Shown: piece by piece, positions 1-7,200 of the stretch
How the letters are laid out: each line of letters opens with the position of its first letter
Position numbering within the stretch: position 1 is the first letter of the stretch
Assembly (NCBI GenBank): GCA_030057915.1
Contig: JASGUC010000060.1
Span: 1-39,414 of the forward strand
Reading direction: 5' to 3'
Length of the DNA stretch: 39,414 nucleotides
DNA from: Pseudomonadota bacterium
GTDB lineage: Bacteria > Desulfobacterota > Syntrophia > Syntrophales > UBA8958
The notes under the pieces: model-generated
Database searches by the model: none
The model's input: the letters and a program-made list of their open reading frames with translations, nothing else
Told to the model about the DNA's origin: nothing
Translations under genes and position numbers: made by a program

Positions 1-78
1 GCGCAACATGATGGCAATAGAAAGGCATGACCTTTCTCAACTATATCCGGGATTTGCCCCGGCTAAACCTTACCATCG

Positions 79-127
79 CGCCTCTGTCCCCTTGCCCCGC
101 CCAGTTTTCGGAACTTCAGTTTGGTAA
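79..127. repeat. 49-bp direct repeat, copy 1 (ends the truncated helicase)
   Basis: This stretch matches 6417-6465 in the same orientation at 47 of 49 positions. It includes the shared words CCTCTGTCCCCTTGC and GGAACTTCAGTTTGGTAA. The drmA-like reading frame on the minus strand runs into it at the codon after the conserved TTAEY and stops at once, so the repeat marks a rearrangement or insertion boundary. No transposase is visible next to it, and bases 1-78 hold nothing recognisable. Confidence 0.8.
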
Positions 128-2917
128 GTATTCGGCCGTCGTCAGGGGCTGGCCGTTGATTATCATCGTGGCCAGGCGGGCGACGTCAAGGCCCACGGAG
201 ATCATATTGGTCGCCAACACCGCATCCAGGCATTCCGGATGATCCCGCGACAGTTCGAGCGTCGCGAAGGTCCGGGCGTTTTCCTCGGCACTGGAGAGGC
301 TGGTCAACTGGGCCACGCGGATCGTCGCCCGCTCGAGTGCCGTCTGTTCCTCCGCCATGTGCCGGTTCGTTTCGTTCACCTCCGCGGAATATCCGAGGAG
401 ACATGCGCGGACGTCATTGTCGAAGGCGTTGTGACTGTTTCCCACTCCCTTGAGGCTGCCGTGATAGACCACCTGGGTCCACCAGGCATCGAGCAGGGCA
501 TCCCGGTCCTCCTGGGCGGCAAAAACGACTTCCGGGGCCAGCAACAACGCCGCCGCCAACGGAACGATATTTGCGGGCGTCTTCCCGATGGGTTGACGAC
601 CCAGCATCGGGGCAAGATACCCGACGTATAGTCGTCCCGGCCTTTCGTCGAGCGGCACGGTCCGGGCGAAGTAGGAGTCGTCGCAAGAAAGGCCCGGCGG
701 GGGGAAAACGGCCACCTGCCTCCCATAGAGTCGTCTCGCCTGTCGATCGGCCATGCGGATGGTTGCCGTGGAGGCGACGTATTTCGGGCGGATGCCCCGC
801 TCGATCAGCACCGTGTCCAGCGCGGCCTCGTAGAGCCCGGCGACGGATCCCAATGCGCCGGCGATAAGATGCAGCTCGTCCTGAATGATCAGCTCCGGCG
901 GGCGGTTGCCGGTTTTGCCGAAGAAGGCGTTTGTCCTCTCCTCCCAGGCCAGACGCGCGAACTTGTCGATGGTGGCGACAAGCAGCGTGGGCGGCGCGGC
1001 ATAAAGCGCCTCGTCCACCACGTTGCAGGGAATGATCCCCCCCGTTGCCGGTCCGAAGTCGCAATCCGGATTCGCGCAGCGAAAATGGAACGCTGCGGGC
1101 GAGGCGAGGTAGTTGTCGGGGGCACGGAAGGCCACCCCGCACCAGGGGCAACCGCCTATCACCAATTCCATGGGGGCGGCGCCGTTGCCGTTGGCGGCCC
1201 GGTCGATAATTTGCCGGGCCTGGGCAATGGTGTTTGGGGTCGTCGCCGCGCCGACCCACATGCCGACGGTTATCGGTTCCCTCCCCAGGGCGGGCGTCTT
1301 GCGCCGCATCAATTCCAGGGCGCAGATCATCCGGGTTGCGCGCAGGTATTGCTGCGCCGTCAGCAGGCGCAGGGTATAGCGCATGATCACCGCCGTGCCG
1401 CCGCCGGAGGCGGGATTGGTCAGCCGGCGCCAAACGATGAGGAACGCTATCAGCCCCAGGTAGGCCTCCGTCTTGCCGCCCCCGGTGGGAAACCAGAGCA
1501 GATCGACGGTGTCGCGAAAGATACTGTCTTCGTTAACGATCGACTCGATGTCGCAAAGCAGGAAGGCCAACTGGAAAGGACGCCAGCGATAGCTCTCCGG
1601 CGCCTTGGTCTTGCCGCGGGAACGGTCGTATTGGACCATCTGGTCGAGCATGGCCTGATTGGCCAGGGCGAAGGCCTGGACCGCGCGCTGGTCCCGCCGT
1701 AAGGTCGAAACGCCCTGCTTCATCCGAGAGACCGCCGTGGCCATGCGCTTTACGATCCGCAGGGCCGCTTCCTGCTCGTCTAACTCAACGGTGGCGGCTT
1801 GGGCTCTCCGCGCTTCGACCCAGTCGGCATAACCGGCGATGAAATCGTCCAAGTCGTCGAGGATGCGACCCTTTCCCGTCCCAAGGGAGGCGAGGTAGGC
1901 AAGTTGGAGGGTCTGGTTATAACGGCGGGCGACATCGGCCGTGACCTGGGGCGCTTCGACGGAGGGGAAAAACTCGGCCCAGATTTCCTTCACCGCAGCG
2001 TCATGGCCTTCCCCCGCCAGCCTCCAATCAACGGCGGCGCCATGTCCGACCGCGTAAATATGCCGTTGCCTATACTGCAGTTCGAGTTCCTGCTCCTCCT
2101 CGGTGAGCAAGCTCTTATCGACGCGCGGATAGGCGCCGACCTCACCGGCGTCGAAGACGCATCTCAGCCCGACTTCAAACAAGGAGCCCTCGTTTCGCTC
2201 CTGGGAGAGCGTCTTGACGTCGCCATCGAGGGACAATTCATGACTGTTGAACATCGAGACCGTCGTGAGCCACCCGTCCATGAAGGGCCGCCAGAGTACG
2301 TCGATCCCGGCGCGACCGCCGCAGACGGCCAGGCGCTTCCGGACAGCTTCGCGTGCGGTCGTTTCACTGAAGGCGGGGGCCGTAAAGGTATTCACCTCCC
2401 CCTCGGGAGCCGTCAGGGGGATTCGGTGCCACTCGTCCTTGGCGAATCTTCCCGCCTCGTCCCTGGTGACGGCGTGATCTCCTCCGGGCACATCCCTCGC
2501 GTAGCGCACCGCCGTACAGAGAACCTGGAATTGGATCGTCTGGCCGCGAACAAAAAAGGAGAAGCCAACCGAAGACGGGGGGACGTAACGACGCCGTTTG
2601 ATTACCGATTCGGCGGTGTAGCCATGACCGTCGGCGGCGTCACCATGCCCGTCGGCGGCGGACACCCCATCGTCGTCCTCGTCTTGGATTTCGGAGGCCG
2701 GATCGATGCCGTCCGCCCCACTGTAAACGGGATAAAGAACGCCGATCGGGAAGCGCTCGACAGGCGAGATGCCCCGAAGGATTTCATGTTTCTCTTCCGG
2801 ATCGGCATAACGACCGGGAGGGCGCAGGCCCATCCTCCGCCCCGCCTCCGATAAGACGCCGCTCAATTGCGAACGGATCCACTCCACCAGGCGTTTTCGA
2901 TGTTCAGCGTAGTTCAT
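116..2917 (-). pseudogene. drmA: DISARM-type helicase DrmA, C-terminally truncated
   Basis: This is a 933-residue superfamily 2 helicase of the DrmA type, the DNA helicase of DISARM anti-phage systems. What is seen: Walker A in WFPTGGGKTEAYLGL near residue 480, a Cys cluster (CPWC, then CANPDC) near 590-615 that may bind zinc, DELH motif II near 680, the STATIR motif, and motif V (NMISVGLDV) near 903. Family members continue after TTAEY with a QAxSRVGR-like motif VI carrying the arginine finger. Here the frame stops three residues later, inside the 49-bp repeat at 79-127, so motif VI and the whole C-terminus are missing and ATPase activity is unlikely. The ATG at 2917 is chosen because the 22 residues upstream come from REP sequence. 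No DrmB or DrmC is visible, and the upstream neighbours are methylase and restriction remnants. DrmA assignment is from motif style, not from a search. Confidence 0.8.
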
Positions 2918-2934
2918 AGGCCCGCAACCTGACG

Positions 2935-3040
2935 ACCTTAACCGGCATAATAATGGGCAGGCACAGGGGCCTGCCACCGCCATCGAACCATGATCGTCCC
3001 CTTCTTCCTAACAATGGGCAGGCACAGGGGCCTGCCCCTA
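2935..3040. repeat. REP family B doublet (GGGCAGGC...GCCTGCCC)
   Basis: Two copies of an imperfect palindrome, at 2955-2975 and 3016-3040, each with arms GGGCAGGC and GCCTGCC around ACAGG. The first follows the leader word TTAACCGGCATAA, which also precedes copies near 37,039. The same palindrome recurs at 37,039, 37,099, 39,043 and 39,103, two of these inside the RAYT gene. The doublet lies upstream of the drmA start and downstream of the res fragment, and spurious ORFs here translate only repeat sequence. Confidence 0.85.
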
Positions 3041-3048
3041 CGGCAAGG

Positions 3049-3182
3049 CGGCACCACCGGGATAACGCATGGCAAGGCGGCGCCACCCAGCACCACCGGG
3101 ATAACCCACGACCACCCGGGCGCCACCGGGATAACGCATGACCAGCCGGTGCCACCCAGCACCACCGGGATAACGCATGACC
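3049..3182. repeat. Four tandem copies of a CACCGGGATAACGCATG repeat
   Basis: The core ACCGGGATAAC occurs four times, starting near 3052, 3091, 3122 and 3160 (spacings about 39, 31 and 38 bp). Three copies continue into GCATG. Linkers share GCCACCCAGCACC. The array abuts the REP doublet on one side and the res gene fragment on the other. It has no CRISPR-like spacers because the linkers are themselves repetitive. Confidence 0.75.
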
Positions 3183-3235
3183 AATCCCCGCGCTTTGCCG
3201 CGGCGGATTGGATGTGGGCTGTGCATGGCGCAACG

Positions 3236-3445
3236 GAGTTTTAATCAACCCCGATTCGATGGCGTCGTTCAGACCAAAATCACTGACGATCCACCCGAAC
3301 AACGCCTCCTCGCTGCTCTTCTTGTCCGAAGGCGTAAACGGTGTGGCCGAAAAAAGGTGCGCGTTTCCCGCTCATAGCGCCAGTGCCTCGTCGGTTCCTC
3401 ATAGGGCGAATTGATGATCAGGCGATCTATTGTTGTACGTGTCAT
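3236..3445 (-). pseudogene. Type III-like restriction subunit (Res), internally deleted remnant
   Basis: Two pieces of one restriction helicase survive. From the ATG at 3445 the frame reads DRLIINSPYEEPTRHWRYE, the characteristic N-terminus of the BPTD_3080-type restriction endonuclease family related to type III Res. Near 3350, in a run of T residues, the frame jumps to a distant internal segment containing FSATPF (helicase motif III) and then IVSDFGLNDAIESGLIKTP, ending at about 3236. The two parts are out of frame with each other, so several hundred residues were lost by internal deletion, and everything after the KTP motif was replaced by REP-type repeats. The start overlaps the hepT stop as TAATG, so the intact gene was the third gene of a mod-mntA-hepT-res operon. 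Family naming is from memory of these conserved strings. Confidence 0.75.
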
Positions 3446-3786
3446 TAATTTAACCCATCCAAAAATTGTTTTATCTCCTCAGCAATCGGCGGCAATCCTT
3501 CCACAACTGTTTTCCACAGAATATCGAGGTTTATATCAAAGTAGGCATGAACCAATCGGTTGCGCATCCCGACGATGTTCCGCCACGGTATGTTGGTGAG
3601 CACAATTTGAGACTCCTGGCTGACCTTGCTGGCCGCCTCACCAATAATTTCAATTGCCTTTACCAGTGCCCAAGCAAGCTGGCGATCATGATCCAGATCC
3701 TCCCGCCGGCGGTCGCGCACGAACCCAAGCGCTTCTGTCGCGGCATCGAGCATGTGATGCAGACGAATCAAATCATCCTGCCGCAT
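3445..3786 (-). CDS. hepT: HepT-like HEPN ribonuclease toxin (DUF86)
   Basis: A 113-residue all-helical HEPN/DUF86 protein, the usual partner of an MntA nucleotidyltransferase. The HEPN RNase signature R-x(4-6)-H-x-Y is present as [11 protein letters not shown] near residue 85, so the active-site Arg and His are both retained. In characterised HepT/MntA modules HepT is an RNase toxin silenced by MntA, which AMPylates the Tyr of this motif. The ATG at 3786 overlaps the end of mntA by 14 bp and gives the usual family N-terminus; a longer frame from 3819 would only add residues encoded inside mntA. The stop codon shares a base with the ATG of the res remnant. It lies within a broken restriction operon, which suggests it guarded or accompanied that system. 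Confidence 0.88.
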   Translation of the reverse strand: MRQDDLIRLHHMLDAATEALGFVRDRRREDLDHDRQLAWALVKAIEIIGEAASKVSQESQIVLTNIPWRNIVGMRNRLVHAYFDINLDILWKTVVEGLPPIAEEIKQFLDGLN

Positions 3787-4078
3787 ACTGCACCTCTGCC
3801 TCCTGTAAGATCTGGTCACGGAAATAGCGGCTCAGATCCTCCGCCGTACGTAAATCCACCCTACGGTCGCCAAAAATCTTTGAAAGCTCCAGCTCCATTC
3901 CCGCTATGTCAAAAAGAGTCGGGATATTGTCAGGGGCAAATTCAACCAAAATGTCAATATCACTCTCCGGTCCAAGCGTGTCGCGGAGTGCAGAGCCGAA
4001 GATAGCCAGCTTCTTAATGCCGTGTTTCTGACAAAAAAAGGCGATCTGATAACGCATGTTTTTAAAGTCTGGTCTCAT
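3773..4078 (-). CDS. mntA: MntA-like minimal nucleotidyltransferase antitoxin
   Basis: A 101-residue minimal nucleotidyltransferase (MNT). The nucleotide and metal-binding motif is seen as [20 protein letters not shown], matching GSx10DxD, near residues 29-47. Family members paired with HepT neutralise it by adding AMP to its HEPN motif. The ATG overlaps the stop of the upstream methyltransferase remnant (ATGA), and the gene's end overlaps hepT, so the three were translationally coupled. All catalytic residues visible in the motif are intact, so this pair may still be active although both flanking genes are broken. Confidence 0.88.
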   Translation of the reverse strand: MRPDFKNMRYQIAFFCQKHGIKKLAIFGSALRDTLGPESDIDILVEFAPDNIPTLFDIAGMELELSKIFGDRRVDLRTAEDLSRYFRDQILQEAEVQYAAG

Positions 4079-4165
4079 TGGTAAACCTCCATAACCTTCA
4101 AGCTCTCGATGCCCCGGTCATCCACGATCTTGACGGCAATCCGCCTGTGCTCACCCGGCTCAAAT

Positions 4166-4606
4166 AGTGGGTAGTGGTTTGTGGAGAGTGGTGAGTTAGC
4201 GACGCAGCGATTTTACGAGCCCGCTCAATAGTTTGTTTGTCTCTTCGCAGTCCTTCAAGGCGTTTGCGACGCTCTCCTTCTGAAAGAAGTTTAAACGCTC
4301 TGCTAAAATCAGCAATGTCTCCAATTCTGCCAGGGAGCCCCGAGCTATGCCCAGAAAGTGTAGAAACTCCCCCGTGCTGTGACGCGCCTGACCTTCTGCT
4401 ATGTTGGATGGAATTGAGAGTGCTGCCCTTGTCATCTGTGAGCGCATCCCATAAATCTCTTCTTTGGGCAATTGCGATGACAAGCGATAGATCGTTTCGG
4501 TCAAGCTTATTGATTTCTGTCAAACTATCAAGTCTCGATAGGATCGCAATGATTTCATAAGCCGCCAATACCTCCTTTTTTTGCTTGCCACTAACCACTA
4601 ACCACT
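4166..4606. mobile_element. IVS-like insertion element with inverted terminal repeats
   Basis: The insertion that splits the methyltransferase has related ends: CCACTAACCACT, tandemly overlapping over 4588-4606, and AGTGGTTTGTGG at 4173-4184, an inverted match at 11 of 12 bases. Transcribed, they could pair into a stem that brings the ends together, as in the intervening sequences of bacterial 23S rRNA that also encode four-helix-bundle proteins. Here the host is a protein gene, not rRNA. The element contains only the four-helix-bundle gene. Confidence 0.6.
4196..4558 (-). pseudogene. Four-helix-bundle protein (23S rRNA IVS-encoded family), nonsense mutation
   Basis: The frame from the ATG at 4558 reads MKSLRSYRDLIV, then TGA at 4520-4522, then QKSISLTETIYRLSSQLP and continues to a TAA at 4196. 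The conserved family N-terminus is YRDLIVWQKA, so the stop replaces the invariant Trp (TGG to TGA). The rest shows the family signature (SIPSNIAEGQARHS, then FLHFLGIARGSLAELET) over about 107 residues. These small helical proteins are encoded by intervening sequences in 23S rRNA and by similar stand-alone elements, and resemble the Avd protein of diversity-generating retroelements. Reinitiation at the ATG at 4504 would give 102 residues lacking helix 1. The gene sits inside the methyltransferase remnant. Sequencing error is the main alternative. Confidence 0.85.
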
Positions 4607-4814
4607 CTTCACTCTGCACAACCACCTCCGGCTGGCCGATCAGCCAGAAACTCTCGTTGCTTGCGCGTTTTTTCTTGAGGTCATCGGTAAGCAGGTCGGC
4701 GTTCATCTGCGCCTTAAGGAGGGTGACGCCAGGCCAGTTCGTTTCGTCTATATCCTTGGCCGCTTCCGGATCGAACTGGAAAGCGGCGAAAACGATCAGT
4801 TTTGGTCTGGGCAC

Positions 4815-5588
4815 AAGTTATCCCCCGGAAAAGGGAGTTATCCATAAGGCAAAAAACACAACCTCCCGATGGCCAAGGACGCGGTCGATCTCCCCGGGAA
4901 TGCGCTGGCGCATGTGAGGATGAAGCACCCCTTCGTTTACCAGGTCCTCTGCCGTAAAATTGGTTATTGATTTGCGAAAACTAACAAATAGTGTCTGGTT
5001 ATGCAAGAGGAATGGACGGCTATCAATCACTAAGCACGCCTTAAATACCGCGATGCCAACAAATATTCAGGCCCCATTTTCGGTTTATGGGAATAGGGCT
5101 CTAAACGGCCACGAACCAAAACAGGCGGCCTGTCAATACGACAATACGGCCCTATTTTTTGTCTTGACAAGGGGGAGGGGCAAGATTATCAATGGTAACC
5201 GATCACGCGATGATCGTTGCCACACTTTGCAGGCACCGGTGAAGGACCCTATCCATACCCGATGACCAGGGATTTCCGGGACCGTCTTCATGATTGAACA
5301 AGCATTATTGCCGCCACCTATCGTGATCGCCGCGGAGGTTTTTCGGAATATCCTGCCGGTCGTTCTGTCGCTTTTGGAAAATCTCTTTCAGGAACTCACG
5401 TCGCTCAATAAACAGGCCCCAGGACTCCAGGTGCGCCGCGACCAGGGCTCCGCCAATCCCAGTCGTCAGCGATCATCGGACAGCCAGCACAAGACCAAGG
5501 AGTCGAAACCAGTGCCTTTATGATTCCGTCCTGGGCGTTAAGACCAGCCTCGGGTCGATCCAGAAGGTAGTTAAAAAGTCAAAGAATC
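4815..5588. other. Region without a convincing gene
   Basis: No reading frame here shows family resemblance or good codon use. A minus-strand frame at 4818-5030 (containing MRQRIPGEIDRVLGHREVV) could be another scrap of the broken operon but I do not recognise it. AATAGGGC at 5091 and GCCCTATT followed by T residues at about 5149-5160 could pair as a long-loop terminator. A TTGACA at 5164 with TATCAA 17 bp later is a possible promoter, but it lies about 400 bp from the next start. Confidence 0.4.
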
Positions 5589-6041
5589 ATGATCCACCAC
5601 TTACGACATGATCCCGCTAAGATGCCAAACCCTATTTTTAAAGACCTGGGCCCCAAAATATGCCCAGAAATATCAAAAATTTTCGCTGACGATGAACGGG
5701 TGAAGTTCACATATCTTTTTGGCAGTGTGGCGCGCAAAGCGCAAAACATCCACAGTGACATCGACATTGCTGTATATCTTGAGGACGATTGTGATTTCAT
5801 CGAGGCGAAACTGGAGCTGATCGGGACATTGATGGAGCATTTCGGAACAGACAACTTGGATTTGGTGATCCTAAACACGGCGGCCCTCCCGCTGGCGGCG
5901 CGGGTCATCCGGGACGGCGAGGTCCTGGCGGAGCGGGATCGTTTTGCCCGGCATCGCTACGAATCACGCATTCTCAGGGAATATTTTGACTTTTCGATCC
6001 TGGAGACGTCGATCTTGAACAGGAGGTACGGGCTTGGTTGA
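5589..6041 (+). CDS. mntA: MntA-like nucleotidyltransferase antitoxin (second pair)
   Basis: A 150-residue MNT protein with the motif GSVARKAQNIHSDIDIAVYL (GSx10DxD) near residues 44-62, followed by a C-terminal helical extension ending in REYFDFSILE, typical of MntA proteins paired with HepT. The pair member downstream starts 8 bp before this gene's stop. The start is uncertain: neither the ATG at 5589 nor the one at 5622 has a clear ribosome binding site, and the family homology begins just after 5622. It is longer than the minus-strand MntA at 3773-4078 and clearly not a recent copy of it. By family it should AMPylate or otherwise silence its HEPN partner. Confidence 0.85.
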   Translation: MIHHLRHDPAKMPNPIFKDLGPKICPEISKIFADDERVKFTYLFGSVARKAQNIHSDIDIAVYLEDDCDFIEAKLELIGTLMEHFGTDNLDLVILNTAALPLAARVIRDGEVLAERDRFARHRYESRILREYFDFSILETSILNRRYGLG

Positions 6042-6465
6042 TCGCACGCTCATCCTGCGTAAGATTTCTCAACTGGAAGAATATCTGGGGCAGCTCCGCG
6101 AATTCTCAACCGTTTCGGTCGAGGAATATGCCGCTGACTGGAAGATCCAGCGGATCGTGGAAAGAACGTTGCAGATGATGATCGAGTTGTGTCTTGACAT
6201 CGCCGGACACATTATCGCCGATAAGCGGCTACGGGTGCCCGTCACTTACGCCGACACATTCAGAAGCATGTTCGAAGCCGGCCTGATCAATCCTGAACTG
6301 CTGGAAATAATGGAGAAAATGGCTAAGTTTCGTAATGTGGTCGTTAATCAGTACGAAAACGTCGATACGGCCATCGTGATGATGATCCTAAGGAAGCATC
6401 TGGCCGATTTCCTCCTCGCCTCTGTCCCCTTGCACCGCCCAGCTTTCGGAACTTCAGTTTGGTAA
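6034..6465 (+). CDS. hepT: HepT-like HEPN protein with degenerate active site and repeat-derived C-terminus
   Basis: A 143-residue DUF86/HepT protein. It starts at TTG 6034, with AGGAGG at 6021-6026 supporting this start, and overlaps mntA by 8 bp. The HEPN signature normally reads RN-x-x-V-H-x-Y; here it is RNVVVNQYENVD, so the catalytic His is replaced by Asn while Arg and Tyr remain. RNase activity is therefore doubtful, though the Tyr that MntA modifies is still present. The last 16 or so residues and the stop codon come from the 49-bp repeat at 6417-6465, which has replaced the natural C-terminus. The product could be an inactive toxin, an antitoxin-like decoy, or a decaying gene. Confidence 0.82.
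   Translation: MVDRTLILRKISQLEEYLGQLREFSTVSVEEYAADWKIQRIVERTLQMMIELCLDIAGHIIADKRLRVPVTYADTFRSMFEAGLINPELLEIMEKMAKFRNVVVNQYENVDTAIVMMILRKHLADFLLASVPLHRPAFGTSVW
6417..6465. repeat. 49-bp direct repeat, copy 2 (forms the end of hepT)
   Basis: Same orientation as 79-127, with two mismatches. It supplies the C-terminal codons and TAA of the plus-strand hepT. The interval between the copies, about 6.3 kb, contains the whole eroded restriction operon plus the MntA/HepT pair. Confidence 0.8.
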
Positions 6466-6469
6466 CCTT

Positions 6470-6520
6470 AATCTCCATCACTTTTTGTGGCAAACCGTCC
6501 ATCACTTTTGGTGGCCATGC
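6470..6520. repeat. Short tandem CCATCACTTTT-GTGGC repeats, possible IS21-type end remnant
   Basis: CCATCACTTTTTGTGGC and CCATCACTTTTGGTGGC lie in tandem, about 24 bp apart. Multiple short terminal repeats of this style are typical of IS21-family ends, but no istA or istB sequence is present, so the assignment is an inference. Confidence 0.35.
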
Positions 6521-6564
6521 TCACAAAGAAGCAATAAGAATGGCTACAGGAAACGTTCTCGTCA

Positions 6565-6594
6565 TTGCTAAAAATATTGGGAAGGCAATATAAG
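6565..6594 (+). promoter_or_regulatory. Possible promoter of darTG
   Basis: TTGCTA at 6565-6570 and TATAAG at 6589-6594 are separated by 18 bp. The darT start codon (GTG 6602) lies only 7 bp after the -10 element and no ribosome binding site is visible, so the message would be nearly leaderless. Confidence 0.35.
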
Positions 6595-6601
6595 CAACAC
6601 T

Positions 6602-7192
6602 GTGAAACGAGAAGATATCCAGGAGTTCCACTATTTGACGCCTGTGGAGAATGTTCGCTCAATACTGACAGGTGGGATTCTGTCGCATCGTCGTGCAGCT
6701 TCGCAACGCCATAGATCGGTGGCTATGAAGGAAATCCAGGATATCAGAGGTAGAAAGCTTATCCCTAAAGGCCGTAACCTTCATGAATATGTGAATCTTT
6801 ATTTTTCGGCACGTAATCCCATGATGTACAAACGCAAAGACGACCATGCGGAACTTTGTATATTGCGAATCAAACCATCGGTTATCGATCTGAAAGGAGT
6901 CATCATTGCAGACGGAAACGCTGCCAGCGATTACACTGGGTTTTGGGGTTCGCCGGAAGGTCTGGCGAGGGTTGACAGGGACATCGTTTTTGCGGACTAT
7001 TGGACAGACAGTGATCCCATACAAGAATGGAGAAAGAAAAGGGTTAAGTGCGCGGAAATCCTGATTCCGGACTGGCTTGACCCCTGCTATATTGAAGGCG
7101 CCTATGTCTCATCCGAAGAAGGGAAAAAAGCCCTTGAGAAAATTGCCTCTGGCCTTGAGATTGTCGTCAGTCCGCGCCTTTTCTTCAGATAG
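6602..7192 (+). CDS. darT: DarT-like DNA ADP-ribosyltransferase toxin (DUF4433)
   Basis: A 196-residue protein of the DUF4433/DarT family, toxins that ADP-ribosylate single-stranded DNA bases and act in phage defence. Seen: FHYLTPVENVRSILTGGIL at the N-terminus (NAD-binding region), the conserved NLYFSARNPMMYK near residue 75, and CAEILIPD near 155, which supplies the likely catalytic Glu. Length matches the family (about 200). The start is a GTG with no Shine-Dalgarno sequence. The macrodomain antitoxin darG starts 8 bp after the stop, the standard DarTG order. All recognised motifs are intact, so this is one of the few whole modules in the island. DarT1 and DarT2 subtypes cannot be separated by eye. 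Confidence 0.92.
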   Translation: MKREDIQEFHYLTPVENVRSILTGGILSHRRAASQRHRSVAMKEIQDIRGRKLIPKGRNLHEYVNLYFSARNPMMYKRKDDHAELCILRIKPSVIDLKGVIIADGNAASDYTGFWGSPEGLARVDRDIVFADYWTDSDPIQEWRKKRVKCAEILIPDWLDPCYIEGAYVSSEEGKKALEKIASGLEIVVSPRLFFR

Positions 7193-7200
7193 GAGAAGTG

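Larger units (their letters stand above)
4075..4814 (-). pseudogene. Site-specific DNA methyltransferase (Mod-like) C-terminal remnant, split by an insertion
   Basis: Only the end of a DNA methyltransferase remains. The upstream part reads VFAAFQFDPEAAKDID, NWPGVTLLKAQMN, DLLTDDLKKKR and FWLIGQPEVVV, ending near 4620. The frame then enters an inserted element, and the true C-terminus resumes near 4160 in another frame as [18 protein letters not shown] followed by IESLKV, stopping at 4075 in an ATGA overlap with mntA. I recall these strings from methylases paired with type III-like Res proteins; in those, about 70 residues separate the two parts, so the insertion also replaced native sequence. 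The catalytic domains upstream of 4814 are absent and bases 4815-5030 show no recognisable methylase sequence. The gene is certainly non-functional. Confidence 0.72.

Noticed and set aside
869..2854. Long plus-strand frames (277 and 351 codons) opposite the drmA-like gene
   Set aside because: They are shadows of the helicase frame in GC-rich DNA; their translations show no domain or sensible composition, while the minus-strand frame carries all helicase motifs.
116..2917. A functional DISARM system
   Set aside because: DrmA lacks motif VI and its C-terminus, and no drmB, drmC or intact drmM gene is visible.
3049..3182. CRISPR-like repeats near 3.1 kb
   Set aside because: The intervals between repeats are themselves repetitive and of unequal length, and there are only four units.
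4520..4522. TGA as a selenocysteine codon in the four-helix-bundle gene
   Set aside because: The family has Trp at this site, there is no evident SECIS-like hairpin, and the family has no redox role.
4166..4606. A real 23S rRNA intervening sequence
   Set aside because: The flanking sequence is protein coding (methyltransferase), with no rRNA sequence in the window.
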